Shown: in pieces, positions 55,327-63,131 of the stretch
Layout of the letters: the number at the start of each line of letters is the position of its first letter
Numbering within the stretch: position 1 is the stretch's first letter
Origin: Mariniblastus sp964414815
GTDB taxonomy: Bacteria; Planctomycetota; Planctomycetia; Pirellulales; Pirellulaceae
Length of the DNA: 64,000 nt
Assembly (NCBI GenBank): GCA_964414815.1
Contig: CAYPXY010000006.1
Coordinates: 62,001-126,000, forward strand
Direction of reading: 5' to 3'
Notes under the pieces: generated by a model
The model's input: only the letters and a program-made list of their open reading frames with translations
Databases searched by the model: none
Told to the model about the DNA's origin: nothing
Made by a program: the position numbers and the translations under genes

Positions 55327-57141
55327 TTAATCCCAAATTTCAGCATTGGGCCGAAGTTCCAGATACCACTCGGTCCATCGCTTCTTCAAACTTCGATACT
55401 CTGCCTCCATCCGAGGTACGTCTTCATCTCGGACCAGAAATGGGTCTTCCGATTTCCGCCGGGTCTCATCCGTCAGCGTCATCGAATCGATTCGGCGGCT
55501 GATCAAGCGAAGTCCGTCGTGTGCCTCGAGGCAAATGTCGAATTCGCCATCGCCCAGCGCAAAGATCAGGGCGGGAACGTTATCCATGTTTTGTTCCGCC
55601 GCCAGAAACTTGACGGCAATCTTGCGGCGGTAGTAATTGTCCGACATGACCAATGACCGCAAAAAAGTTTTCGTTTGACTGCGGCCCGCTTCTTCAAGCT
55701 GCGCAAAGCTCTCGATGGCTTTCTTCATCGACTGGGCCAGAGCTTCCATTTCTTCTTCTGTCGGATCTTCCTTGAGCATTGACAGCATGGCACTGATGTC
55801 TTTTTCTGCAGACCCTCCGATAATCCTCGCACCCTTGACCTGAAGCACCCCAGAAGGGATCCCTTCCCGTCCCTCCAGTTCCGAATCTGCGTTGGGCATC
55901 GAGATAATTTCGCTGCTGCGGACCAGGAACAAAATGGCAAACGCGGTGCAAACCACGTTCGACTCAGCGTTGAAGTCGGGCCGATAAAACGCGCCTGTGT
56001 CCTGCTGACTCTCTTTGAGAAACTCAACACCATCATCGTACCAACTGGAAACACTTCCCCTGGACAGCCCCCCTTCGGCCTGTTCGCGGAACCAAGCGTA
56101 TCGCTCGAGGGCATACAAGTAGTAGAAGTTCCATATCTTGGTGTCGACACTGAAGTTGGTCTCGATCGCCCGATTTCCCGCACTCACACAGCTATTGAGC
56201 TTTCCCGTGTCGAATCGGACTACCGGGCCTTCCGTGTTGAATTGATCGCCCCCGCCATCGATCGGCGGCACATAAATCGTGACCGTCTTGGGTAGGTCGA
56301 TAAACTGGTCGTCCATTGCCAACTGGGCCATCGCTTTCTTGCGCGGAAACAGTTTCATCAAATCCGCGAGCAGATAAACGGTGCCCAATCCACCGGCCTG
56401 AATCGAGGGGGTCGACTCGGGAGAATCGTTGAAGGGTAGCCAACCTCCTCCCGAACTTTGTTGCTTCAACCGATAGTGGTAGTACCCGTTGGCCTGTTGG
56501 CTGGCAATCAACCATTCCAGCATCCGCTTGGTCGTGTCCGGGTTGACCGTAAATCCGTTGACGCTGGCCACATACAGGGCAAGCGAAGCGTATTGCAATT
56601 GCGAGGTATCTCCAACATCTTTTTCCTGATTGGTGTAATTCATACCGCCGTGAGGCTGAATTCTCCGCTCCAGTTCCTGAACAAGCTTGGTGATCTGATC
56701 ACGATACTTGAGCTTGTCGACCTCCGTCAGCAAAATAGTGGAAATCGCCGGAATATAGACCTCCGTCATTTTCAGAATCGCCAAGGCCCCCTCGTTCATT
56801 TCGATGCGTTGAACCACGGATTCACATGCGGACTTTACCAGCGGATGATCGGCCGGAACCGTTTGCGTGTATCGCTTTTCGGCCTGCACAATGGCAATCG
56901 CCGCCAACACGTGGGGACCGATTTGTTCGCTCAGCGTTCTTCCTTCCAGAAATTGTCTTGACTTGCGGACAATCTCAACGACGTCCCTGTGTTCGGGCGT
57001 ATATTTGAGCTGAGCGACCGCCGGCGCTGCACTGACCACCAGCAGCGGCAATAGGCAGATCATGGCCAAGCATCGCCGCCAACTCCGCTGATTCGCCAAC
57101 AATTGTTCGATCACGTTTTCAGTTTCCAATTTCAAGTGCAT
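55327..57141 (-). CDS. Secreted alpha-toroid (prenyltransferase/squalene-oxidase repeat) protein
   Basis: A 604-residue protein with a signal peptide (CLAMICLLPLLVVSAAPAVA-Q). The body is built of prenyltransferase/squalene-cyclase-like repeats: YTNQEKDVGDTSQLQYASLAL, LEWLIASQQANGYYHYR, WYDDGVEFLKESQQDTGAFY and STPSIQAGGLGTVYLL. The DxDD acid motif of true cyclases is not seen, so it is more likely a binding toroid. The C-terminal ~170 residues are helical and HEAT-like (RKIAVKFLAAEQNMDNVPALI). ATG 57141 gives a proper signal peptide. It heads the ExbBD operon, 42 bp before the single-TM gene. Confidence 0.82.
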   Translation of the reverse strand: MHLKLETENVIEQLLANQRSWRRCLAMICLLPLLVVSAAPAVAQLKYTPEHRDVVEIVRKSRQFLEGRTLSEQIGPHVLAAIAIVQAEKRYTQTVPADHPLVKSACESVVQRIEMNEGALAILKMTEVYIPAISTILLTEVDKLKYRDQITKLVQELERRIQPHGGMNYTNQEKDVGDTSQLQYASLALYVASVNGFTVNPDTTKRMLEWLIASQQANGYYHYRLKQQSSGGGWLPFNDSPESTPSIQAGGLGTVYLLADLMKLFPRKKAMAQLAMDDQFIDLPKTVTIYVPPIDGGGDQFNTEGPVVRFDTGKLNSCVSAGNRAIETNFSVDTKIWNFYYLYALERYAWFREQAEGGLSRGSVSSWYDDGVEFLKESQQDTGAFYRPDFNAESNVVCTAFAILFLVRSSEIISMPNADSELEGREGIPSGVLQVKGARIIGGSAEKDISAMLSMLKEDPTEEEMEALAQSMKKAIESFAQLEEAGRSQTKTFLRSLVMSDNYYRRKIAVKFLAAEQNMDNVPALIFALGDGEFDICLEAHDGLRLISRRIDSMTLTDETRRKSEDPFLVRDEDVPRMEAEYRSLKKRWTEWYLELRPNAEIWD

Positions 57142-57489
57142 TCGCCGTACACCCTGTGCCTCAACACATCCTCTGTGACGATGCACACTTCGTAAAAAAT
57201 CGATTCCACCAGGAGGCAGAAAATCCATACACACCCGTGCCCTATTGTGTATTCACGCAACGCGAACACCCATAGCTTGCACTGTGGAGGGCTGCTTGTA
57301 AAGAATATGCCCAAAACTGTCGGCCAGTTTCTGGCAAAAGCGTTCTAAGAGTCGAGGATCTGATGATAAATCAGTCCGCTTCAGTTGTCAACGAGCCTGT
57401 GGATATCAGGCCTTCATGCGGCAGGGTTCCCGTCGCAACCGGCCTCACCAGCCCTGCAATCCTCACGACCCATTTCTTACGGATTCCGG
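57142..57489. other. Intergenic region between the SMR exporter and the ExbBD operon
   Basis: No gene is supported. It should hold the ExbBD-operon promoter and the 3' end of the exporter message; a 5-bp inverted repeat GCCTG/CAGGC near 57393-57409 is too weak to call a terminator. Confidence 0.4.
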
Positions 57490-57810
57490 TCACAGTTTGG
57501 CGGTCAACTTGAGCCCGACGATCCCCGCAACGATCAGTAAAATACTCAGCAAACGCATGGGTGTGGCCGATTCTCCAAACAGAATCATCCCGAGGATCGC
57601 CGTACCCACCGCTCCGACACCTACCCAGACAGCATAGGCCGTCCCGACAGGAAGCGATTTCAAGGCGATGCCCAGCAGACCCAGGCTGATCACCATCGAT
57701 ACGATGGTCCACACCGAGGGCCATAGCCGCGTGAATCCCTCGGTATACTTCAGTCCGATCGCCCATCCAATTTCGAACAGTCCAGCAACAATCAGAATAA
57801 ACCAGTTCAT
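57490..57810 (-). CDS. gdx: Guanidinium exporter, SMR family (Gdx/SugE)
   Basis: A 106-residue four-helix transporter nearly identical in pattern to E. coli SugE/Gdx: the essential membrane E13 (AGLFEIGWAIGLKYT), SLPVGTAYAVWVGVGAVGTA and GESATPMRL. Gdx proteins export guanidinium with proton exchange and work as dual-topology dimers, so one gene suffices. The GTAYAVW and ESATPMRL segments favour Gdx over the drug-exporting EmrE type. A guanidine-II riboswitch in the leader (57817-57871) supports this strongly. GAGG lies 6 nt before the ATG. Confidence 0.95.
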   Translation of the reverse strand: MNWFILIVAGLFEIGWAIGLKYTEGFTRLWPSVWTIVSMVISLGLLGIALKSLPVGTAYAVWVGVGAVGTAILGMILFGESATPMRLLSILLIVAGIVGLKLTAKL

Positions 57811-57816
57811 GTACTA

Positions 57817-57871
57817 CCTCACAAAAAAGGGGCCGTCCCCCAATGAACCAGAGCGGTGAGGTCGTCCTCAC
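57817..57871 (-). promoter_or_regulatory. Guanidine-II (mini-ykkC) riboswitch controlling the exporter
   Basis: Read on the minus strand: hairpin P1 GTGAGG-ACGA-CCTCAC (57871-57856), a 14-nt linker, hairpin P2 GGGG-ACGG-CCCC (57840-57829), TTTTTT, then GTGAGG (57822-57817) carrying the ribosome site, and ATG at 57810. Two hairpins with ACGR loops are the diagnostic consensus of guanidine-II riboswitches. The ribosome-site copy of GTGAGG is identical to the 5' arm of P1, so it can pair with CCTCAC of P1 when guanidine is absent; ligand-stabilised P1/P2 would free it. Confidence 0.92.
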
Positions 57872-57890
57872 GTCTATTTGAAAAACTTGT

Positions 57891-58706
57891 TTACCAAGTC
57901 GCCTTCAGGTTGCGAATACTGTGGCCTGCAAGCGTCTCTACTCCCGGACTGTAATCAAAAACCTCGACACTGACCCAGCCTTGATACTGAATTTCGCGCA
58001 GCACGTCTGCGATCGGCCCAAGATCAACCTCCCCCATGCCGGGACCCTGTCGGTTCGGATCGTTGGCGTGAAAATGAATCAGCCAGTCTCTACCATCGCG
58101 AATAATATCAGCAATCGGCTTGGTCTCCGTTGCCATCGCCTTGATGTCGAGAATCAGTCCAACCTGTGGACTACCGACGGCTTCTATCAGCTCGACGGCT
58201 GCTTCGGCCGTCATCAAAAAGTTTCCTTCTTCTGGCCCCAGCGGTTCAATTGCCAACTTGACATCGAGCGACTCCAGTTTTGGCACGAGCGACTGAACGA
58301 TCTCTACCGCTCGTCCAAAGCCCGCTTCATAACTTGTCTCCGGCCCCAGATTTCGTTGCTGCGGCGAACCCAACACCATGACCTTTCCGCCCAAATCAGC
58401 GGCGAGTTCGATCAGTCCCTCAAAATATCGTTGAGTATTCTTGCGGACTGATTCATCAGGATGCGTGAGATGGAAACCAGATGTTTTGGCCAGCAGCCAG
58501 TGAAGCCCAACGATTTCCAGCCCGGCGCGGTTCGCGACATCGCGAGTCTGTTTCCGCTGCTGATCGGATATTTCAAAAACATTTTGCCCCAATGTAAACG
58601 GAGCGATTTCCAGGCCCTGATAACCGAGTGAGGCCGCATGTTCACACGCTTCGGCAAAGCTCCGGTCAAAATAAAGTTCATTGCAGATACTGAATGGGGG
58701 TGTCAT
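57891..58706 (-). CDS. Sugar phosphate isomerase/epimerase-like TIM barrel
   Basis: A 271-residue AP-endonuclease-2/xylose-isomerase-like TIM barrel: SLGYQGLEIAPFTLG, LEIVGLHWLLA, KLAIEPLGPEEGNF, GLILDIKAM, DWLIHFHANDPNRQGPGMGEVD and GWVSVEVFDYS. Metal-binding acidic and His residues (E in AIEPL, D in LILD, H in HFHAND, E in VSVEVFD) are conserved. The substrate is unknown; members act on keto sugars, inosose or hydroxypyruvate. ATG 58706 overlaps the DUF58 gene stop by 4 nt (ATGA), preferred to a TTG at 58712. It closes the MoxR operon by coupling, an odd partner. Confidence 0.85.
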   Translation of the reverse strand: MTPPFSICNELYFDRSFAEACEHAASLGYQGLEIAPFTLGQNVFEISDQQRKQTRDVANRAGLEIVGLHWLLAKTSGFHLTHPDESVRKNTQRYFEGLIELAADLGGKVMVLGSPQQRNLGPETSYEAGFGRAVEIVQSLVPKLESLDVKLAIEPLGPEEGNFLMTAEAAVELIEAVGSPQVGLILDIKAMATETKPIADIIRDGRDWLIHFHANDPNRQGPGMGEVDLGPIADVLREIQYQGWVSVEVFDYSPGVETLAGHSIRNLKATW

Positions 58707-60184
58707 AACCAATGCTGAGCCTTGATCTTCAAGTACTGATTGACCATCGTTGCGGTGAGCTGCTCGGGAAACACGTCGAGTGCAAGAACACCTTGATGCT
58801 GAAGGTCGCGGATGGCCTGTTGACGCCAGTTCAGGATTTCCACCGCTGCCGACGCCTGATACAGCGAGTCCAGATTCGAGACATCCATCGAATCGACCGA
58901 TGAAAAAATCGAATGGTCTCGCAGAAAGACTCCCAGCGGCAGATGATGCCCCGCCACATTGCCCAGATATTGCCGAACCTGTTGGGCATTGATTTCGTCA
59001 ATCACATTTGTAATCAGCACAACCAGCGATCGCTTGCGGCACTTCGTTCGCAAATACAGGAACGCTTCATCGTACCGCGATTCGACGTACTCGGGCTGCT
59101 GATCAAAGGATGCGTGCAGCAATCGATTGATGTGCTGGACACCGGGTTTGACAGGCGTAAAGTTGTGAATGCGATCGCTGAAGCTGATCATCCCGACATT
59201 GTCGCCCTGCCTGAGCGCCACATACGAGAGCATCAACATGGCGTTGAGCGAATAATCCAGCAACGTTTTGTCACCATGCGTCCCGGTCATCATCCGGCCG
59301 CAATCGACTAGAAAAATCACTCGCTGGCTTTGGTTTGCCTGAAAATCCCGAACCGTCAACTTTCGCCGCCGAGCGGTGGTACGCCAATCAATATGCTTGT
59401 AGTTGTCGTCCTGAGTATAGTCGCGCAAACGCTCAAATTCGTTGTCCTGTCCGATCTTACGGGTCCGCCGCAGCCCCATCAGCGAAAGCCGATTCGATTT
59501 GGCCAGCAGATCGTATTCGGAAATCTGTTTCATGTCGGGATAAACGTTGACCGTGGTAGGGCAGGTCAGTTGCCGATACGCGTGCCAGAGTCCCAGCGGA
59601 CTACTGAGCCGAACATGAACTCCCTCCAGATCAATCCGCCCCCGCTCGCCGGGCGTGCATTCGTATTTGAACCGCAGCCGGGACTGTGGCACAATCGTGG
59701 AGGTAATTTCGGGAGGATCGACTTCAACGGTGTCCGGAAAATCATCCCGAACGGTCAACGTGCAAGATCGCTGGCCCGTATTGGCGATTTCGATTTCACC
59801 GTGCAATGGTTTTCCCAATGAAGCTACCTTGGCGATATGTCGCGTCACCACCAGGCTGCTTTTCCGAAAAAGCAATATCCCCCAATCGACCCCCAGTAAA
59901 ATCAGAATCAACCCATCAAGCACCGCAATGGTCCATCCAATCAACGGCGACAATGCATTGGTCACACTTCGCGCTGTCGATTCCGAATAGGCAAACGTCA
60001 GCATGGGAACGAGCAACCATCCGATGGACAGCAGCAGCGGCACCAACACCAACCCCAACGCTCGCCGCGTGGGATAGACCTTGGCAACACCCGCCACCAA
60101 CAACAGCGGAACCGCCATTACCAGTATCAGCAGTACCGGCCGAGCCGTGAAAGCTTCAATCAGGTTGTCAAAGGCTGAAAACAC
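58703..60184 (-). CDS. DUF58 (vWA-like) membrane protein
   Basis: A 493-residue protein with N-terminal TMs (residues ~13-32 and 36-58, plus a further hydrophobic segment near 85-100) and a cytoplasmic region. It contains the DUF58 motif YTQDDNYKHIDWRTTARRRKLTVRDF and a vWA-like fold (RVIFLVDCGRMM, residues ~283-294). DUF58 proteins pair with MoxR ATPases as possible chaperones for metal- or redox-cofactor insertion or envelope assembly. MoxR lies 6 bp upstream. Confidence 0.93.
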   Translation of the reverse strand: MFSAFDNLIEAFTARPVLLILVMAVPLLLVAGVAKVYPTRRALGLVLVPLLLSIGWLLVPMLTFAYSESTARSVTNALSPLIGWTIAVLDGLILILLGVDWGILLFRKSSLVVTRHIAKVASLGKPLHGEIEIANTGQRSCTLTVRDDFPDTVEVDPPEITSTIVPQSRLRFKYECTPGERGRIDLEGVHVRLSSPLGLWHAYRQLTCPTTVNVYPDMKQISEYDLLAKSNRLSLMGLRRTRKIGQDNEFERLRDYTQDDNYKHIDWRTTARRRKLTVRDFQANQSQRVIFLVDCGRMMTGTHGDKTLLDYSLNAMLMLSYVALRQGDNVGMISFSDRIHNFTPVKPGVQHINRLLHASFDQQPEYVESRYDEAFLYLRTKCRKRSLVVLITNVIDEINAQQVRQYLGNVAGHHLPLGVFLRDHSIFSSVDSMDVSNLDSLYQASAAVEILNWRQQAIRDLQHQGVLALDVFPEQLTATMVNQYLKIKAQHWL

Positions 60185-60190
60185 TTCTGA

Positions 60191-61144
60191 CTACCTCGGT
60201 ACTTCAATCGTGCGAATCAATGCGATCAGTTGTTGATCGGCGGTCTGGCCTTCGACTTCGGCTTCGGCGGTCAGGATGACTCGATGGCGGAGCGCTGGCA
60301 GGGCAATGCCCACCACATCGTCGGGAACCGCAAAGTCCCTTCCTGAAAATGCCGCAAGCGTTCTGGCCGCCTGCATCAAACCGATTCCGGCTCGAGGTGA
60401 AGCTCCCATATAGAACTGCGGCCATGTTCGGGTTGCGCGAACGATTTTGTTAATGTAATCCACCAGCGAAGGATCGACACGAACCTGTGCCGTCTCGCGA
60501 GTCGTTTGCAAGATTTCGGCCGGGTTGGTCACTTGCCCAAGCTCACCCAACATGTCGGAAACTTGGTCCTGGCCGCCGTGCAGATTCAAAATCGCGGCCT
60601 CCTGCTCTGCGGATGGATAATCGACCTTGAGCTTGAACATGAAACGATCGAGTTGGGCTTCAGGCAAATTATACGTTCCTTCGGACTCAATCGGATTTTG
60701 GGTGGCCATCACCAGGAACGGCAAATCGAGTGGATGAGTTTTTCCGTCGACCGTCACCCGTTTCTCCTGCATGATTTCCAGCAACGCCGCGTGCGTTTTC
60801 GCAGGTGCCCGGTTGATTTCGTCGGCCAGCAGCAACTGGGTAAAAACGGGACCTGGACGAAACTCGAAATCCTGCGACTTCATATTGAAAATGGGTGCGC
60901 CGGTGATGTCCGAAGGCATCAAGTCGGCGGTAAACTGAATCCGCCCGAACTGACAACCCAGAACTTTACCGAGTGCCCTGACGAAAAGTGTTTTGCCCAG
61001 TCCCGGCACACTTTCAATCAGCACATGTCCGCCCGAAAAAAGCGCGACCAGACTACCGGTCAGCAGGTCTTTCTGCCCAACAAAAATCTTTTCGACTTCG
61101 TTCGTGATGCGCCGATAGAGTTGCTGAGCAGGAGTGGTAGTCAT
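60191..61144 (-). CDS. MoxR-family AAA+ ATPase
   Basis: A 317-residue AAA+ protein with Walker A VPGLGKT (residues 46-52), Walker B LLADEIN (105-111), sensor I ATQNPIE, and a lid with SPRAGIGLMQAARTLAA typical of MoxR/RavA relatives. These ATPases act as chaperones for multi-subunit complexes with vWA partners, here the DUF58 protein 6 bp downstream. The leader between it and the DUF4350 gene carries a GTCAGTG repeat and no Shine-Dalgarno. Confidence 0.95.
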   Translation of the reverse strand: MTTTPAQQLYRRITNEVEKIFVGQKDLLTGSLVALFSGGHVLIESVPGLGKTLFVRALGKVLGCQFGRIQFTADLMPSDITGAPIFNMKSQDFEFRPGPVFTQLLLADEINRAPAKTHAALLEIMQEKRVTVDGKTHPLDLPFLVMATQNPIESEGTYNLPEAQLDRFMFKLKVDYPSAEQEAAILNLHGGQDQVSDMLGELGQVTNPAEILQTTRETAQVRVDPSLVDYINKIVRATRTWPQFYMGASPRAGIGLMQAARTLAAFSGRDFAVPDDVVGIALPALRHRVILTAEAEVEGQTADQQLIALIRTIEVPR

Positions 61145-61150
61145 TTTGTT

Positions 61151-61176
61151 GTCAGTGGTCAGTGGTCAGTTGTTGG
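61151..61176. repeat. GTCAGTG tandem repeat between DUF4350 and MoxR genes
   Basis: GTCAGTGGTCAGTGGTCAGT occupies most of the 32-bp gap within an operon, directly upstream of the MoxR start, replacing the ribosome binding site. It resembles the GAGGTCAGA repeat at 29076-29150. Confidence 0.75.
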
Positions 61177-62376
61177 TTAATTCGACTCTCGGTACTTCCG
61201 GATTTTTGCTTCGGCTTCTTCACGCGACTCGCAGCGCTGTAGCAGTTTTCCCATTGCAACGATGTGACTTCGGAACGAAGTCGTCGAAACCTGGCGATGG
61301 AATGACTCTTCGGATCGCTCGTCGAAACTTTGCTTGACCCGAAAACGCCTGGCTCTTCCGAAAACAGGAAACAACGCGAAGCACAACATGATGCCCCAAA
61401 ATAAAATATGCGGTACTACATATCGGAGGGGGCGCTGGGAAATCCATGACCAGGGGTGATGCTGTACTTCCGATTCCCGGATTCGTAGTCCCCACTGGCC
61501 GCTTTCGAGAAACGCGACAGGACTACTGGTATCGCACATGGTAATCAATTCCTCGGCGAGTTGAACATGTCCCGAATCGGTCAGCGAATAGTTCAGCAAA
61601 AACGAAGCATTCGAAACCACGATCACGTGATTATTACCGTAGCCATAATCGCCCTGTGGAGTCTGCCAGGCATACTCGCCCAGCGGAATCTGCCAGGCAA
61701 ACAACCTATCATCGGCATACAACAAGTGATTCTCCGGATCATCACCCTCGGAATCTTCGGGAGGAACGAGGACGGTCCCGATATCAAGCTCACACTCCTC
61801 CAGTCCTGTCTCTTCAGCCAACCAGCCAGTAACCCTTGAGCTTGTCCCGCGGTTGATACGCTGGGTCAAAAACCATCGGCACTGATCGGACTGCATGACG
61901 GTCCACAGAAAATTTCGGTTCTGATACGTTTGGCGGCGAGTCCGAGCTTCGGCAATTTGCCGCAGCAATTCTTCCGGTGGATCGGCATCACCACGGTTGC
62001 GAACTCGTTCCAGGTAGTCCAGTTCTGCGGTATAGCTGCGACCAACGTAGATCAGCGTTCTCGAATAGCCGTTGGTGGCCCATTCTTCGAGCGCATCGAT
62101 CACTGTTTCTTCCGGAGCCGCCGCGCTGTCGGGAAACCAAACGATCGTTTCGTACTTCTCCAACCGCGGATTGATCTCGGTAAAGCGATTGACCTGGGCG
62201 CCGGCTTGGCGAAACATCTCGGCAAACAGCCGCGTACCATTCAAGCTGGCCGTTCGACCAGAACTTTGAAGCTGACCGTATTCTGTATTCAGCTCTTCCC
62301 TGGAAGAACAGCCCGTCGACAAGACGAGTGCCAGACAAACGTGGCCGAGTGATACAAATAATAAACGCCCCATCAA
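61177..62376 (-). CDS. DUF4350-domain lipoprotein-like membrane protein
   Basis: A 399-residue protein with a lipobox-like LSTGCSS at residue ~22, an extracytoplasmic DUF4350 region (SLNGTRLFAEMFRQAGAQVNR, YETIVWFPDS), and one TM near residue 327-348 (HILFWGIMLCFALFPVFG), with a short charged tail. DUF4350 proteins form the inner part of MoxR/DUF58/DUF4129 clusters of unknown function. The start overlaps the DUF4129 gene stop by 4 nt. Confidence 0.88.
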   Translation of the reverse strand: MMGRLLFVSLGHVCLALVLSTGCSSREELNTEYGQLQSSGRTASLNGTRLFAEMFRQAGAQVNRFTEINPRLEKYETIVWFPDSAAAPEETVIDALEEWATNGYSRTLIYVGRSYTAELDYLERVRNRGDADPPEELLRQIAEARTRRQTYQNRNFLWTVMQSDQCRWFLTQRINRGTSSRVTGWLAEETGLEECELDIGTVLVPPEDSEGDDPENHLLYADDRLFAWQIPLGEYAWQTPQGDYGYGNNHVIVVSNASFLLNYSLTDSGHVQLAEELITMCDTSSPVAFLESGQWGLRIRESEVQHHPWSWISQRPLRYVVPHILFWGIMLCFALFPVFGRARRFRVKQSFDERSEESFHRQVSTTSFRSHIVAMGKLLQRCESREEAEAKIRKYRESN

Positions 62377-63131
62377 GCAGCCCCTCCCGCCTGGCTCGCC
62401 ATTCCTTTTCGGATTTCCTCTTCAAAACCTGGATAGCGATTCCATACCGATTCAAAATCGGCCTTGGAGATTTCGTGGTCTCCGAAAAAAACCAATTCGA
62501 ACGCCTCCATCACGTTTCCAAAATAACCCGCCAGCGAGGCTTTGCGCGCCAAGTCTCCCAAATACTGGCCATTGGTGCGCCCTTTTCGCAAGCGAATGAT
62601 GCTGGACTGATCGAGCGTCACCAGCACGTGGCTGTACAGGTAGATGGTGGCTTTACGATAGTCACCGGCCCGATAGGCTTGTCCCGCCGCCGCCAGAAAA
62701 TCGCCCGAAGTATCTACTTGAAACGGTAGATGCTCAATGCTGTCCGTCAAGCTGCGTCGAGACGCACCGCTTGCCGTTTTTCGCTTGTTGGCTTCCAGTC
62801 GCAGATAGGCCCAAACCAGAAGCCCGATGATGCACACCAGCAGCAATCCAACAACAATCCAGAACGCCCAGTTGAACGTCTGGTCAATCTCCATGGGTTT
62901 GAGCGTGAGTTCGGTTTCGGACGCTTCATGAGCCCAAACCGATTCTCGATCTCCCGCTCGGGATTTCGGACGTTCACCCAGCGGAACCGGACGCACGTCG
63001 TTGGATTCGGCTTCATACCACGGGAACGCACGCGACGACAACATCTGCTTGACGGCATCGTCCGTATTGAGTTCCGAAATCATCAGCAGTCCGCCGATAA
63101 CGCTGGCCAGCAACATGATGGATCCGTTCAA
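62373..63131 (-). CDS. DUF4129-domain membrane protein
   Basis: A 252-residue protein with an N-terminal hydrophobic segment, an extracytoplasmic region, a TM at ~90-112 (FWIVVGLLLVCIIGLLVWAY) and the C-terminal DUF4129 domain (YRAGDYRKATIYLYSHVLVTLD, RKGRTNGQYLGDL, FELVFFGDHEIS). It is conserved in MoxR/DUF58 clusters of planctomycetes and others. Start overlaps the upstream membrane-protein stop by 4 nt. Confidence 0.9.
   Translation of the reverse strand: MNGSIMLLASVIGGLLMISELNTDDAVKQMLSSRAFPWYEAESNDVRPVPLGERPKSRAGDRESVWAHEASETELTLKPMEIDQTFNWAFWIVVGLLLVCIIGLLVWAYLRLEANKRKTASGASRRSLTDSIEHLPFQVDTSGDFLAAAGQAYRAGDYRKATIYLYSHVLVTLDQSSIIRLRKGRTNGQYLGDLARKASLAGYFGNVMEAFELVFFGDHEISKADFESVWNRYPGFEEEIRKGMASQAGGAA

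Noticed and set aside
57371..57871. A 166-codon minus-strand frame overlapping the exporter and its leader
   Set aside because: It is a frame shadow of gdx, starts inside the riboswitch and has no family resemblance.
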